A stretch of 64,000 bases of DNA from Agathobaculum massiliense (lineage in GTDB: Bacteria; Bacillota; Clostridia; Oscillospirales; Butyricicoccaceae), in assembly GCF_900291975.1 (NCBI RefSeq), contig NZ_OMPN01000001.1, forward strand, positions 1,922,001 to 1,986,000. Direction: 5' to 3'. The position numbers were made by a program, and so were the translations under genes. The notes beneath the pieces were generated by a model. That model did not search any database and had not been told where the DNA came from. It saw nothing but the letters and a program-made list of their open reading frames with translations. Shown in pieces: positions 1 through 6,463 of the stretch; position 1 is the first letter of the stretch, and each line of letters starts with the position of its first letter.

Positions 1-2
1 AC

Positions 3-527
3 ATGATGCGCAAGGAAACAAACGATTTTTCCGGCTGCACCGTGGAGGAGCTGGCGTATTACCTTAGCCTGTCGGACGGCGCATATGCCGAGAATATCCT
101 GCATGAACTGGACCTGCAGTGGCGCTGGTCGCCGCAGGAGGTGGAAAACGCGGTTGCGGGCAACGATATCGCGCGCGCGGCCTGGGAACGGCACCGCGGC
201 AGCTTTGAAGCGCGGTTCCCGCCGGATGAGATTGAGGCCGCGTACCAGGCCGTGCGCGATTACACGGCGGCAAATGGGTTTTCGGTCGAAAACCTGCGCT
301 ATGATCCGGCCAGCGAGCGTGCATGGTCGGAAAACATTATGGAAAGCGGCGTGCTGCGGGACAACGTGCAGGAGGACGGCCTGACGATCGACAATGTAAT
401 TACCGTCATAGGCGACGCGCGCTTCGGCGAAGGCGCATGGCGCGACAAGGCCGACGGTTACTCGTTCACCCTGTACCGCGGCGCAGACGGCAAGTGGGTG
501 CAGGAGGATGGTGCCTTTGGCTACTGA
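3..527 (+). CDS. hypothetical protein, probably 5'-partial
   Basis: I do not recognise this acidic, soluble protein of at least 174 residues. It has no signal peptide or membrane segment; aromatic residues and acidic patches are spread along it. Two ATG codons sit at bases 3 and 6, but the upstream sequence lies outside the window, so neither a ribosome-binding site nor the true start can be judged. It ends about 40 bp before the promoter of the next operon, so it belongs to a separate transcript. Codon use matches the GC-rich chromosome. Confidence 0.6.
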   Translation: MMRKETNDFSGCTVEELAYYLSLSDGAYAENILHELDLQWRWSPQEVENAVAGNDIARAAWERHRGSFEARFPPDEIEAAYQAVRDYTAANGFSVENLRYDPASERAWSENIMESGVLRDNVQEDGLTIDNVITVIGDARFGEGAWRDKADGYSFTLYRGADGKWVQEDGAFGY

Positions 528-564
528 CCCGATAAACCTTAGCGAATCCTTTGCGGGTTTCCGC

Positions 565-594
565 TTGACACCCCAGCGGGCCCGATGGTAAGAT
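565..594 (+). promoter_or_regulatory. sigma-A-type promoter for the oadB leader
   Basis: TTGACA at 565-570 and TAAGAT at 589-594 are separated by 18 bp. The predicted start near 601 falls at the 5' edge of the structured leader, which supports both calls. Confidence 0.75.
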
Positions 595-600
595 ATCCTT

Positions 601-750
601 AAACAAAGGGGAGTAGTCGGCGCGGCATGCCGCGCGGCAGCGCCAACAAGCATGGCGGGGCGTGCGATCCCGTTCTGGCTGTTGCCTGAAATGACCAGAC
701 CTGCGTTTTCCTGTGGGAAGACGCAGGTCTGTTTGTCTTTCCCAGAGGCA
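601..750 (+). ncRNA. yybP-ykoY-like (Mn2+) riboswitch leader
   Basis: The transcript would open with AAACAAAGGGGAGUAG, the hallmark 5' block of the yybP-ykoY family. GCCAACA near 642 resembles the family's conserved internal loop. A strong 3' hairpin follows (AGACCUGCGU near 693 pairing with ACGCAGGUCU near 725) and ends in a U-rich stretch, which could be the terminator of the expression platform. The family is known to sense Mn2+ and usually controls metal exporters (MntP, TerC, P-type ATPases). A sodium-pump subunit downstream is therefore unexpected. The class assignment rests on motif memory, not on a covariance model. Confidence 0.7.
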
Positions 751-817
751 TCCCAGGTCCGGAAAGCGGCGTCTGGAATGGAGATTCTGCCATATATTAT
801 GTATAGGGGGCGGTAAC

Positions 818-1945
818 GTGGAATTTTTGTATGAGGGCCTGCTTTCGATCACTTGGCAGCAGGTGGTGATGTACTGCGTCGGTGGGTTCCTGATCTGGCT
901 GGCGATCGAAAAACAGTATGAGCCGTCGCTGTTGCTGCCCATGGGCTTCGGCGCGATCCTGGTCAACCTGCCGCTTTCCGGCGTGATCGACCAGATGACG
1001 CAAGGCGTGGGCGAGACAAACGGCATTATTCAATGGCTGTTTGAAGCCGGCATCGAGGCGAGCGAGGCGTTCCCGCTGCTGCTGTTCATCGGCATCGGCG
1101 CGATGATCGACTTCGGCCCGCTGTTGGCAAACCCCAAGCTGTTCCTGTTCGGCGCGGCGGCGCAGGTCGGCATTTTCCTGACCATCATCGCGGCCGCGCT
1201 GCTGGGCTTCGACATCATCGACGCGGCCTCCATTGGTATCATCGGCGCGGCGGACGGGCCGACCTCGATCCTGGTGTCGCAGGTGCTCGGCTCGCGCTAT
1301 GTCGGCGCGATTGCGGTTGCGGCGTACAGCTATATGGCGCTGGTGCCGATCATCCAGCCGTTTGCGATCAAGCTGGTGACGACAAAGAGGGAACGCGCGA
1401 TGAAAATGCCTTACGCGGCCGGTCAGGTCAGCCGCCGCACGCGCATCCTGTTCCCGATTGTGGTGTCGATCGTCGCCGGACTGGTCGCGCCCGCGTCCGT
1501 GTCGCTGGTGGGCTTTTTGATGTTCGGCAACCTGATCCGCGAGTGCGGCGTGCTGGAGAGCCTGTCCAAAACCGCGCAGCATGAGCTGGCCAACCTGATT
1601 ACCCTGCTGCTGGGCATTACAATCTCGTTCTCCATGCGCGCGGCGCAGTTTGTGACAAAAGAAACGCTGCTCATCCTGTGTCTGGGGCTGATCGCGTTCG
1701 TGCTGGATTCAATCGGCGGCGTGCTGTTTGCCAAGGTACTCAACCTGTTCTGCAAAAACAAGGTCAACCCCATGATCGGCGCGGCAGGCATATCGGCCTT
1801 CCCCATGTCCGCGCGCGTGATCGAGAAGCTCGGCATGCAGGCCGACTGCACCAACCACCTGCTGATGCACGCGGTGGGCGCGAACGTCGCGGGTCAGATC
1901 GCCTCGGTCGTGGCCGGCGGCGTGATCCTTGGATTTTTCATGTGA
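818..1945 (+). CDS. oadB: Na+-transporting decarboxylase, beta subunit (OadB/GcdB/MmdB family)
   Basis: This 375-residue polytopic inner-membrane protein belongs to the family that couples decarboxylation of carboxybiotin to Na+ export in oxaloacetate, methylmalonyl-CoA and glutaconyl-CoA decarboxylases. Support is the run of about nine hydrophobic segments, the family-typical GAADGPTSI stretch in the Na+ pathway region, GIGAMIDF, and the length (family usually 370-430). I chose GTG at 818 because AGGGGG lies 7 bases upstream; the frame remains open further upstream into the riboswitch, which cannot be coding. It is followed after 18 bp by a gamma-like subunit. No alpha subunit or biotin carrier is visible, so which decarboxylase it serves is unknown. 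Confidence 0.9.
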   Translation: MEFLYEGLLSITWQQVVMYCVGGFLIWLAIEKQYEPSLLLPMGFGAILVNLPLSGVIDQMTQGVGETNGIIQWLFEAGIEASEAFPLLLFIGIGAMIDFGPLLANPKLFLFGAAAQVGIFLTIIAAALLGFDIIDAASIGIIGAADGPTSILVSQVLGSRYVGAIAVAAYSYMALVPIIQPFAIKLVTTKRERAMKMPYAAGQVSRRTRILFPIVVSIVAGLVAPASVSLVGFLMFGNLIRECGVLESLSKTAQHELANLITLLLGITISFSMRAAQFVTKETLLILCLGLIAFVLDSIGGVLFAKVLNLFCKNKVNPMIGAAGISAFPMSARVIEKLGMQADCTNHLLMHAVGANVAGQIASVVAGGVILGFFM

Positions 1946-1963
1946 GAAAGGGGCGCGTAAAGG

Positions 1964-2092
1964 ATGAATGAAGCTGTATGGACGGCGATTGCCCTGCTCG
2001 GGCAGGGCATGGCGGGTATTTTTACCGTGCTGATCGTGATTGCCCTGATCGTGGCGCTGATGGGGAGGCTGGATAAAAACAATAAAACTTGA
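1964..2092 (+). CDS. oadG: OadG-like gamma subunit, 42 residues
   Basis: This small single-span membrane protein contains LLGQGMAGIF, matching the G-x-GM...F motif of OadG/GcdG gamma chains that anchor and assemble the Na+ pump. It begins at ATG 1964 behind AAAGG and lies 18 bp downstream of oadB in the same transcript. It is shorter than most OadG proteins (about 80 residues) and lacks their Pro/Ala-rich, His-containing tail. It therefore looks like a minimal anchor, as in glutaconyl-CoA-type pumps. Confidence 0.75.
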   Translation: MNEAVWTAIALLGQGMAGIFTVLIVIALIVALMGRLDKNNKT

Positions 2093-2104
2093 CCGCAGAA
2101 AGGC

Positions 2105-2133
2105 TTGCAAACCCCGTCCTGTTCTGGTATAAT
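2105..2133 (+). promoter_or_regulatory. promoter of tRNA-Val
   Basis: TTGCAA (2105-2110) and TATAAT (2128-2133) are separated by 17 bp. The tRNA begins at 2154, consistent with a short 5' leader. The prophage lies downstream, so the promoter is left intact by integration. Confidence 0.75.
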
Positions 2134-2153
2134 AATCAGGTAACCAAATGAAT

Positions 2154-2230
2154 GGGGTTGTAGCTCAGCTGGTCAGAGCGTTCGCCTCACACGCGAGAGG
2201 TCGTGGGTTCGAGCCCCGCCAACCCCACCA
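2154..2230 (+). tRNA. tRNA-Val (anticodon CAC), CCA encoded
   Basis: The acceptor stem GGGGTTG (2154-2160) pairs with CAACCCC (2220-2226) and is followed by ACCA. The D arm is GCTC/GAGC. The anticodon loop CTCACAC gives CAC, which reads GUG valine codons. The T arm contains GTTCGA. Prophage integration occurred inside this gene, and the 3' half from base 2186 is the attL copy, so the functional gene is rebuilt with phage-supplied sequence. Confidence 0.95.
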
Positions 2231-2262
2231 GTGAAAAACCGTCACGAAAGTGACGGTTTTTT
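2186..2262 (+). repeat. attL core, 77-bp direct repeat
   Basis: Bases 2186-2262 are identical to 43063-43139. The repeat runs from the tRNA anticodon loop through the CCA end and the terminator hairpin. Neighbouring bases differ on both sides (C versus A at the left, G versus C at the right), so the limits are exact. It lies beside the integrase gene and marks the left end of the prophage. Confidence 0.97.
2234..2262 (+). terminator. intrinsic terminator of tRNA-Val
   Basis: A 12-bp stem (2234-2245 with 2250-2261) closes a GAAA loop and ends in six T residues. It is part of the att repeat, so it is present at both prophage ends. Confidence 0.9.
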
Positions 2263-2377
2263 GTGTTTTCGGGAACTTTTCAAGGCTCTCCCCTTTTGCG
2301 GTTCTGGTTTTCCCGTATTCGCGGTTTTTCGACAAACCGGATAAAACGGACGCGAACGCAGGCAAATGACAAAATGC

Positions 2378-2397
2378 GTTGCAAATGTGTTGCAAAA
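2378..2397 (+). promoter_or_regulatory. candidate integrase arm-binding sites, left
   Basis: GTTGCAAA occurs at 2378-2385 and again at 2389-2397, a spacing of 11 bp. The same pair with the same spacing and orientation lies just inside attR (42978-42995). Such paired direct repeats are typical arm-type sites for tyrosine recombinases. The assignment is inference. Confidence 0.55.
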
Positions 2398-2399
2398 TA

Positions 2400-3524
2400 T
2401 CACGCCTCTTTGGCTGCTTCGTGCAGGCCGAGCTGGGCGATGTCGTCCACGTCGACGTGGTCGTAGATATTCGCTGTGGTCGTGATGCTGGCGTGTCCCA
2501 TGAGATATTGCGCGGTTTTCAGGTCGACGCCCTGACGGCGTAGGTTGGTGCAGTAGGTGTGCCGGAGATAGTGCGGCGTGATCGCCGGGTCGAAAGCGTG
2601 CTCGATGATCTTGTTTCGGTACAGCTTGGCACCGGCCTCCCTGTCGCATGCGCGGTGGAAGCTGCCCCACATGCGGCGCAGATGGGTGAGCGTGAGCATC
2701 CTGCCGTTTTGCCCGTGGAAGAAATAGCGGCCGGAGGTGTCCAGCTGTGCGAGCAGCGCGGGCGGCATGGGCAGGTACCTCTCCCCTGCCGCTGTTTTTG
2801 TGGCTTTGCGCTTGGCCTGATTGCCCTCGGCGTAGGTGACGGCGCTGCTGATCCGCAGCATCGTGCCGCCCTTGCACAGGTCGGCCTTGCCGATCGGTAC
2901 GGTCTCGCCGCGCCGCAGGCCACAGTCCAGCATGAGCAGCACCCACGGCCCCGCCCAGTGCCGGGCGGCCACCTTGCGGACGAGCGCTTCCTCCTCCCGG
3001 GTCAGCGCGCGCCGCGCTGCCTTGCCGGTCGCGGTGTTCTCAATGCGGCGGCATGGCGTGACCTCGATCAGACCATTGATCTCGGCCTGCTCGAAGATCT
3101 GCCGCAGCGTGTACAGGATCTGCCGCACCGTGCCCTGCGCCAGCGGCTGGCCGTCCTCGCGCCGGGCATCGTTGACGAGCTGCTGCAGGTGGTAAGGCCG
3201 CACGGCGGTCAGCGCCATAAAGCCGATCACCGGCAGGATATGGCGGCGCAGGTTGGTCTCGTAGTTGATGCGCTGGCTCGCGCCGATCTTCGGCTCTTTG
3301 TAGGTGTGATACCACTGCCACGCCCACTGCTCGACTGTGAGCGACCGGCCGACGATCTGCACGCCGTGGGCATTGAGGTTTTGGTAGTAGCGCACCTTTT
3401 GCTCAAAGACCGCTTTGTTGTTCTCGCGGATATACTTGCGGATCGGCTTGCCGTCCGGCTTATGCCCGACCGTGATCGCCTTGACGTATTTGTAGGTGTA
3501 TTTTTTCTTGGGCTTTTCGGGCAT
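2400..3524 (-). CDS. int: tyrosine recombinase, prophage integrase
   Basis: This 374-residue integrase should catalyse attP x attB recombination at tRNA-Val and, with an excisionase, excision. The N-terminal region (residues 1-60) is basic and likely binds arm sites; a SAM-like core-binding domain spans about 60-165; the catalytic domain carries Arg in GLRRGE, HYLRHTYC (HxxR), the GH of LMGHAS and the nucleophile Tyr in ANIYDH. I chose ATG at 3524 because AAGGA lies 9 bases upstream and overlaps the stop region of the preceding gene; an in-frame ATG at 3566 would start inside that gene. The gene ends 138 bp from attL, the standard integrase position. Confidence 0.93.
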   Translation of the reverse strand: MPEKPKKKYTYKYVKAITVGHKPDGKPIRKYIRENNKAVFEQKVRYYQNLNAHGVQIVGRSLTVEQWAWQWYHTYKEPKIGASQRINYETNLRRHILPVIGFMALTAVRPYHLQQLVNDARREDGQPLAQGTVRQILYTLRQIFEQAEINGLIEVTPCRRIENTATGKAARRALTREEEALVRKVAARHWAGPWVLLMLDCGLRRGETVPIGKADLCKGGTMLRISSAVTYAEGNQAKRKATKTAAGERYLPMPPALLAQLDTSGRYFFHGQNGRMLTLTHLRRMWGSFHRACDREAGAKLYRNKIIEHAFDPAITPHYLRHTYCTNLRRQGVDLKTAQYLMGHASITTTANIYDHVDVDDIAQLGLHEAAKEA

Positions 3525-3529
3525 GGCGG

Positions 3530-4114
3530 TTATTCCTTCACCAGCTTTTGGTTTTCTGCGTCCCATTTGTACTTTTCTGTTTGCTCTTGATAATCGTTAT
3601 TTGCAAAGCGAAATACCAGCTTTATACCTTCGCCGGTAATATTATCGATGCCAAGGCTGCAGTAATATTGGTATTCTTTAGCCGTCATTTCGAGCTTGTC
3701 TTTATCCGTATTATCAAGTTTTCCCCACTTTGCTTCACAAAATAAGATGTTTTGGTCGGAAGAATCGTTATAGTTCCCGTGGAGGAAAGCAATTGCCCGT
3801 TTGTGAATCAGGATATCCGGACGTCGCTCGCTGTTAGAAGAGTCGGTTTTTGAATCCGACCCATGCCTATTGTATTCACAGTCCACTCGGTAACCTGCTA
3901 ATTCAAAGCGCTCAAAGTCTATGCCGGTGAGATTGTGTCGTAATTGATCGCGCAGGTGCATGGCAAAACGAGTGGTCAGCGCAGCTTCATGCACATGAAT
4001 GTTTTCCGGGTTGCAGAATAATTCGTTGTCGTAACGGTATAAGCTTTTCAGTGCTGCAAGGATATATTTCTTGAGGTTCTTTTGCATGATTTCTGCGATG
4101 TCGTGTTCTGTCAT
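3530..4114 (-). CDS. PD-(D/E)XK nuclease-like protein, SOS-box controlled
   Basis: A 194-residue protein whose middle holds RRPDILI and, about 25 residues later, ILFCEAKW. This is the D...E-x-K arrangement of the PD-(D/E)XK (restriction-endonuclease-like) fold. The N terminus (MTEHDIAEIMQKNL) is helical. The start at 4114 follows AAAGGAG with a rather long 14-base gap. The gene sits directly upstream of the integrase and shares its strand. A LexA/DinR-type box (4143-4156) lies just upstream, suggesting DNA-damage induction. It could be a phage-encoded nuclease, a defence protein or a host-DNA processing enzyme. The family call is inferred from motif spacing only. Confidence 0.6.
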   Translation of the reverse strand: MTEHDIAEIMQKNLKKYILAALKSLYRYDNELFCNPENIHVHEAALTTRFAMHLRDQLRHNLTGIDFERFELAGYRVDCEYNRHGSDSKTDSSNSERRPDILIHKRAIAFLHGNYNDSSDQNILFCEAKWGKLDNTDKDKLEMTAKEYQYYCSLGIDNITGEGIKLVFRFANNDYQEQTEKYKWDAENQKLVKE

Positions 4115-4142
4115 TTGCGTTCGTGGTGCTCCTTTCTGAAAC

Positions 4143-4156
4143 AAAACATTTGTTCG
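4143..4156 (-). promoter_or_regulatory. LexA/DinR SOS box
   Basis: On the minus strand this reads CGAACAAATGTTTT. It fits the Bacillota consensus CGAACRNRYGTTYG except for the last base. It lies about 30 bp upstream of the nuclease-like gene that starts at 4114. Confidence 0.55.
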
Positions 4157-4220
4157 GTTTGCAGGGGCGTAAAAATGCAGACCACAAGAGAATGGTGTTC
4201 GGTTGTGGTCTGCGGGTTGA

Positions 4221-5129
4221 TTAGAGGATACCGGCTTCGGCGTCGTCGACGGCATCCCAGAAGTCATTCTCATTTACGATGACAACATGGGCACCCTGCT
4301 TGCGCAGGTTCATCGCTTCTTCGATTTTACGGCCATAGCAGGCATACGCCCAGCATGGATTGCCGGAGTTGCCGACAACGAGGTAATCCGTCTTGCTGGA
4401 AACAGATTTTTTCGCCTTTCCGCCAAGTTCGGTCACCTTATCAAGCAGGTCTTTCCGCTGGCCGCGGTTGAACTCGCCGGTAAAGCAGAAGGATTTGTCT
4501 TGAAATGTGATCTCAGGACAGGACGCGCAGATACCGGCAACGCAATATTGCTCGCGCAGGTTGACGTATTCCTGTTCGGTCAGGTTCAGCGAGTCCTTAA
4601 ACTCGATGATCGTGCTCAGAAAGGCCAGCAGTGTATTGCGTTCGTCCTCCGTGATTTTATGATCGGCCATAATGGAGGAGAGCAGGCTGTTGATCTCGTC
4701 GAAAGGATATGTACCGGCCAGAAAATCATTGGCGTTGATCCACGCATACAGTGCTTTAATTTCTGCATCGCCTAACGTGTTGTCGGCCATCATGCCATGG
4801 ATCATGCCGGCAAGGAACTGGATCGACGAGGTGATCTCGTCGTAGTATTTCCCGCTGGAGGCAAAGCTGCTGCACACCCAAAGGATATCCTTGGACTCTT
4901 CCTCGGTAATCACGCCATCTGCACAGGCGTTTTCTATGATAGGGAGGATCTCGGAGAAAGGGTGACGGTCGCGCAGCGGCGCATGCAGCTCGCACCAGTG
5001 GGCAAGTTCTGCGATCTCGTCAGTCTGCACGGTCGTGTCGGTAGCGATGCCTGCAACGATACCGCGCAGCATATTGATCGCTTTGTGCAGCTCAGCAGGG
5101 CCGGTAAACATACGATAATCCTGATCCAT
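4221..5129 (-). CDS. BRCT-domain protein with TerB-like N-terminal repeats
   Basis: This 302-residue protein has a C-terminal BRCT domain (about residues 210-300) similar to that of bacterial NAD-dependent DNA ligase, recognisable from SFCFTGEFNRGQRKDLLDKV, GGKAKKSVSSKTDYLVVG and a final FWDAVDD helix. The N-terminal 200 residues form two or three helical repeats with DGVITEEE and DHKITEDE motifs, resembling TerB/EF-like modules. ATG 5129 follows AAGGGGG by 7 bases. BRCT modules bind phosphoprotein or DNA ends. Prophages carry such proteins near the integrase, with a presumed but unproven role in DNA metabolism. Confidence 0.8.
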   Translation of the reverse strand: MDQDYRMFTGPAELHKAINMLRGIVAGIATDTTVQTDEIAELAHWCELHAPLRDRHPFSEILPIIENACADGVITEEESKDILWVCSSFASSGKYYDEITSSIQFLAGMIHGMMADNTLGDAEIKALYAWINANDFLAGTYPFDEINSLLSSIMADHKITEDERNTLLAFLSTIIEFKDSLNLTEQEYVNLREQYCVAGICASCPEITFQDKSFCFTGEFNRGQRKDLLDKVTELGGKAKKSVSSKTDYLVVGNSGNPCWAYACYGRKIEEAMNLRKQGAHVVIVNENDFWDAVDDAEAGIL

Positions 5130-5147
5130 AAATATCCCCCTTAAAGA

Positions 5148-5175
5148 TTGACAAATTTAGCCAACTTTGTATAAT
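5148..5175 (+). promoter_or_regulatory. strong promoter upstream of candidate small RNA
   Basis: TTGACA (5148-5153) and TATAAT (5170-5175) with a 16-bp spacer. It fires rightward from the BRCT/repressor intergenic region. Confidence 0.75.
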
Positions 5176-5181
5176 GGTGTT

Positions 5182-5250
5182 GGAGGATTGTGTGAAACAC
5201 TCCACCTTTGCCCGTTCCGGTGCGTCACCACTGGGGCGGGCGCTTTTTGT
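5182..5250 (+). ncRNA. candidate prophage small RNA, about 65-70 nt
   Basis: A near-consensus promoter would start transcription near 5182. The short transcript forms a 5' hairpin (GGAG...CTCC, with a GTGT/ACAC inner stem) and then a GC stem (GCCCG 5210-5214 with CGGGC 5237-5241) followed by TTTTT at 5244-5248, a classic terminator. No convincing ORF lies between. It sits in the immunity region upstream of the SOS-controlled ORF. It could act as an antisense or regulatory RNA, or the hairpin could simply be an attenuator. Confidence 0.5.
5210..5250 (+). terminator. intrinsic terminator or attenuator
   Basis: GCCCG/CGGGC stem enclosing an inner GGTG/CACC hairpin, followed by five T residues. 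The 17-bp dispersed motif begins immediately after it at 5249. Confidence 0.65.
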
Positions 5251-5265
5251 GTCCAAATTGAACAC
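5249..5265 (+). repeat. 17-bp dispersed motif, copy 1
   Basis: GTGTCCAAATTGAACAC. The left arm GTGTCC and right arm GAACAC form an imperfect palindrome. Intergenic, immediately after a terminator. Confidence 0.8.
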
Positions 5266-5304
5266 CTGTATTTTGTGAATTTTTACTATATATTGAAATT
5301 GCTC

Positions 5305-5333
5305 TTGCCAAACGTCAAGATAAAGTGTATTAT
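5305..5333 (+). promoter_or_regulatory. promoter of the SOS-controlled small ORF
   Basis: TTGCCA (5305-5310) and TATTAT (5328-5333) with a 17-bp spacer. The predicted start falls at the edge of the SOS box at 5342-5355, so LexA binding would block initiation. Confidence 0.65.
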
Positions 5334-5341
5334 TGGGAATA

Positions 5342-5355
5342 CAAACGCTTGTTCG
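5342..5355 (+). promoter_or_regulatory. LexA/DinR SOS box
   Basis: The minus-strand reading CGAACAAGCGTTTG matches CGAACRNRYGTTYG at every position. It overlaps the predicted transcription start of the promoter at 5305-5333. Confidence 0.7.
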
Positions 5356-5376
5356 GTTTTTGGAAGGAGCGAAAGC

Positions 5377-5526
5377 ATGACGGATCGAGAAAAACAACTG
5401 ATAGAGCTGATACGGAAATCAAATGATCCGTCTGCCGCGATGGAGAAGGTCATGAATTTTCTTTCTTCTGATCAGTCTCCAGCATCCGAAGCGCGGCCTC
5501 CTGCAGAGCAGGAGAGACTTTCCTGA
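5377..5526 (+). CDS. 49-residue small protein, SOS-controlled, antisense to repressor end
   Basis: The ORF begins MTDREKQLIELIRKS, a helical stretch, and ends with a Ser/Pro/Glu-rich tail. ATG 5377 has AAGGAG 7 bases upstream, an excellent site. Its last 77 bases overlap the 3' end of the repressor gene on the other strand. Short proteins with this type of N terminus occur beside repressors in clostridial prophages, but I know no function. Because an SOS box sits on its promoter, it may help switch the phage to lysis as an antirepressor, or simply through convergent transcription into the repressor gene. Confidence 0.65.
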   Translation: MTDREKQLIELIRKSNDPSAAMEKVMNFLSSDQSPASEARPPAEQERLS

Positions 5527-5782
5527 AGCGCCTGAGGAGTTCGGCTTCCTCCGTGCTTAGTCCTGCGTCCTCATAAGAGGGCGCTTTTTTTATGTCTGTA
5601 TTACCAAGGATGTAGTCGATGGATGTATTAAATATCTTTGACAATTCACGAAGTGCATCCAAATCCGGTTCGGATCGGCCAGTTTCCCATGTGGACACGG
5701 TATTTTGTCGGACTTTAAGCTGATTCGCAAGGTCAGCTTGGAGAATACCGGCTTCCAAACGAAGTTCTTTAATCCTGTTCAT
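5450..5782 (-). CDS. CI-like XRE-family phage repressor
   Basis: A 110-residue DNA-binding protein with an N-terminal Xre helix-turn-helix (residues 1-60: IKELRLEAGILQADLANQL, then VRQNTVSTWETGRSEPD) and a short helical C-terminal part with no peptidase fold. It therefore cannot self-cleave like lambda CI, and induction would need another route. ATG 5782 follows AGGTGG by 5 bases. It is transcribed leftward from a region packed with ATATCAC half-sites (5798-5925), the likely operators, and faces a rightward promoter at 5857-5885. It is the best candidate for the lysogeny-maintenance repressor. Confidence 0.85.
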   Translation of the reverse strand: MNRIKELRLEAGILQADLANQLKVRQNTVSTWETGRSEPDLDALRELSKIFNTSIDYILGNTDIKKAPSYEDAGLSTEEAELLRRFRKVSPALQEAALRMLETDQKKENS

Positions 5783-5797
5783 TGTTCCACCTCGTCA

Positions 5798-5925
5798 ATA
5801 TCATATCACAAAAAGTAATATCAAAAAATATAGAGCACAAAAAACAGAATTTCCTATTGACATATCACTGGTAATGATATATAGTAAATATCACAAAGAA
5901 TGATTTTGTATGGAGTAAGTGATAT
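5798..5925. promoter_or_regulatory. repressor operator array and divergent promoter
   Basis: ATATCA or ATATCAC half-sites occur at 5798, 5803, 5818, 5862 and 5888. Inverted copies (TGATAT, GTGATAT) occur at 5875 and 5919. The pair 5862-5880 forms a palindrome, ATATCA-7 bp-TGATAT, placed over a rightward promoter TTGACA (5857-5862), 17 bp, TATAGT (5880-5885). The region is AT-rich and lies between the repressor and the first rightward small gene. It is a natural switch region for the CI-like repressor. Confidence 0.75.
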
Positions 5926-5939
5926 AAGGAGGTGAGAAC

Positions 5940-6065
5940 TTGAAAAGGCCAAAGAAAGAATGGGATGGTGGTGTGCCTGATTGGGCTTGGGGTATTACAT
6001 GGGGGATTATGGCTTTGGCAATTCTATTAACCCTAATTCTGATAGTAGTGAGACTCCTGCAATAA
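5940..6065 (+). CDS. 41-residue single-span membrane protein
   Basis: A TTG start at 5940 is preceded by a perfect AAGGAGGTGA (5926-5935). The peptide has a basic, Trp-rich start (MKRPKKEWDGGVPDWAWG) and one hydrophobic segment (about residues 18-38), so it should sit in the inner membrane with the N terminus inside. It is the first gene rightward from the operator region. The last 59 bases overlap the convergent gene at 6007-6387. Function is unknown; early membrane peptides in prophages often serve superinfection exclusion or host takeover. Confidence 0.65.
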   Translation: MKRPKKEWDGGVPDWAWGITWGIMALAILLTLILIVVRLLQ

Positions 6066-6387
6066 CAAGAGCAATTAAAGCGATTGCCGTGGTAATAGCA
6101 TACCGTATCAATTCAGCTCTTTTTTCTGCGGCGATATCAGCTTTTCGTTCAAAGTAGCATCTGCCGCTATCGGTCAGGAAAATTGCCTTAAAGGAGCTTC
6201 GGTCTACAGAGCGATAGGTTATATATCCCATCCCGCATAATACGTCGACCACCTCCTGAGCATCAATTTCTTGAGGTAGCCCGTGGTGGTATAGATAATC
6301 TGGCTGAATATAAGTGCTTTTCTTGTGTTGTGCGTGGAAATCAATGATAGCACGCATCGCGATATCGCGATTCTTTTTTGAAATCAT
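6007..6387 (-). CDS. hypothetical protein with C-terminal membrane anchor
   Basis: A 126-residue protein. The first 95 residues look like a winged-helix-type fold (YLYHHGLPQEIDAQEVVDVL, then YITYRSVDRSSFKAIFLTDSG), followed by a hydrophobic anchor near residues 97-120. ATG 6387 has GGAGGG 6 bases upstream, better than two further in-frame ATGs upstream. It is an isolated minus-strand gene in the immunity region, so it is likely expressed in the lysogen. A role in lysogenic conversion or exclusion is possible but unproven. Confidence 0.65.
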   Translation of the reverse strand: MISKKNRDIAMRAIIDFHAQHKKSTYIQPDYLYHHGLPQEIDAQEVVDVLCGMGYITYRSVDRSSFKAIFLTDSGRCYFERKADIAAEKRAELIRYAITTAIALIALVIAGVSLLSELGLIELPKP

Positions 6388-6463
6388 ATCTTTCCCTCCA
6401 TTCTGTTTCATGGTAACACATGGACTGGGAAAGGGCAAGAAAGCGATAAGTAGGTGAGAGAGG

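Noticed and set aside
2559-3590. A 343-codon plus-strand open frame opposite the integrase
   Set aside because: The integrase on the minus strand has complete catalytic residues and a ribosome site. The plus-strand frame has no recognisable domain or start site.
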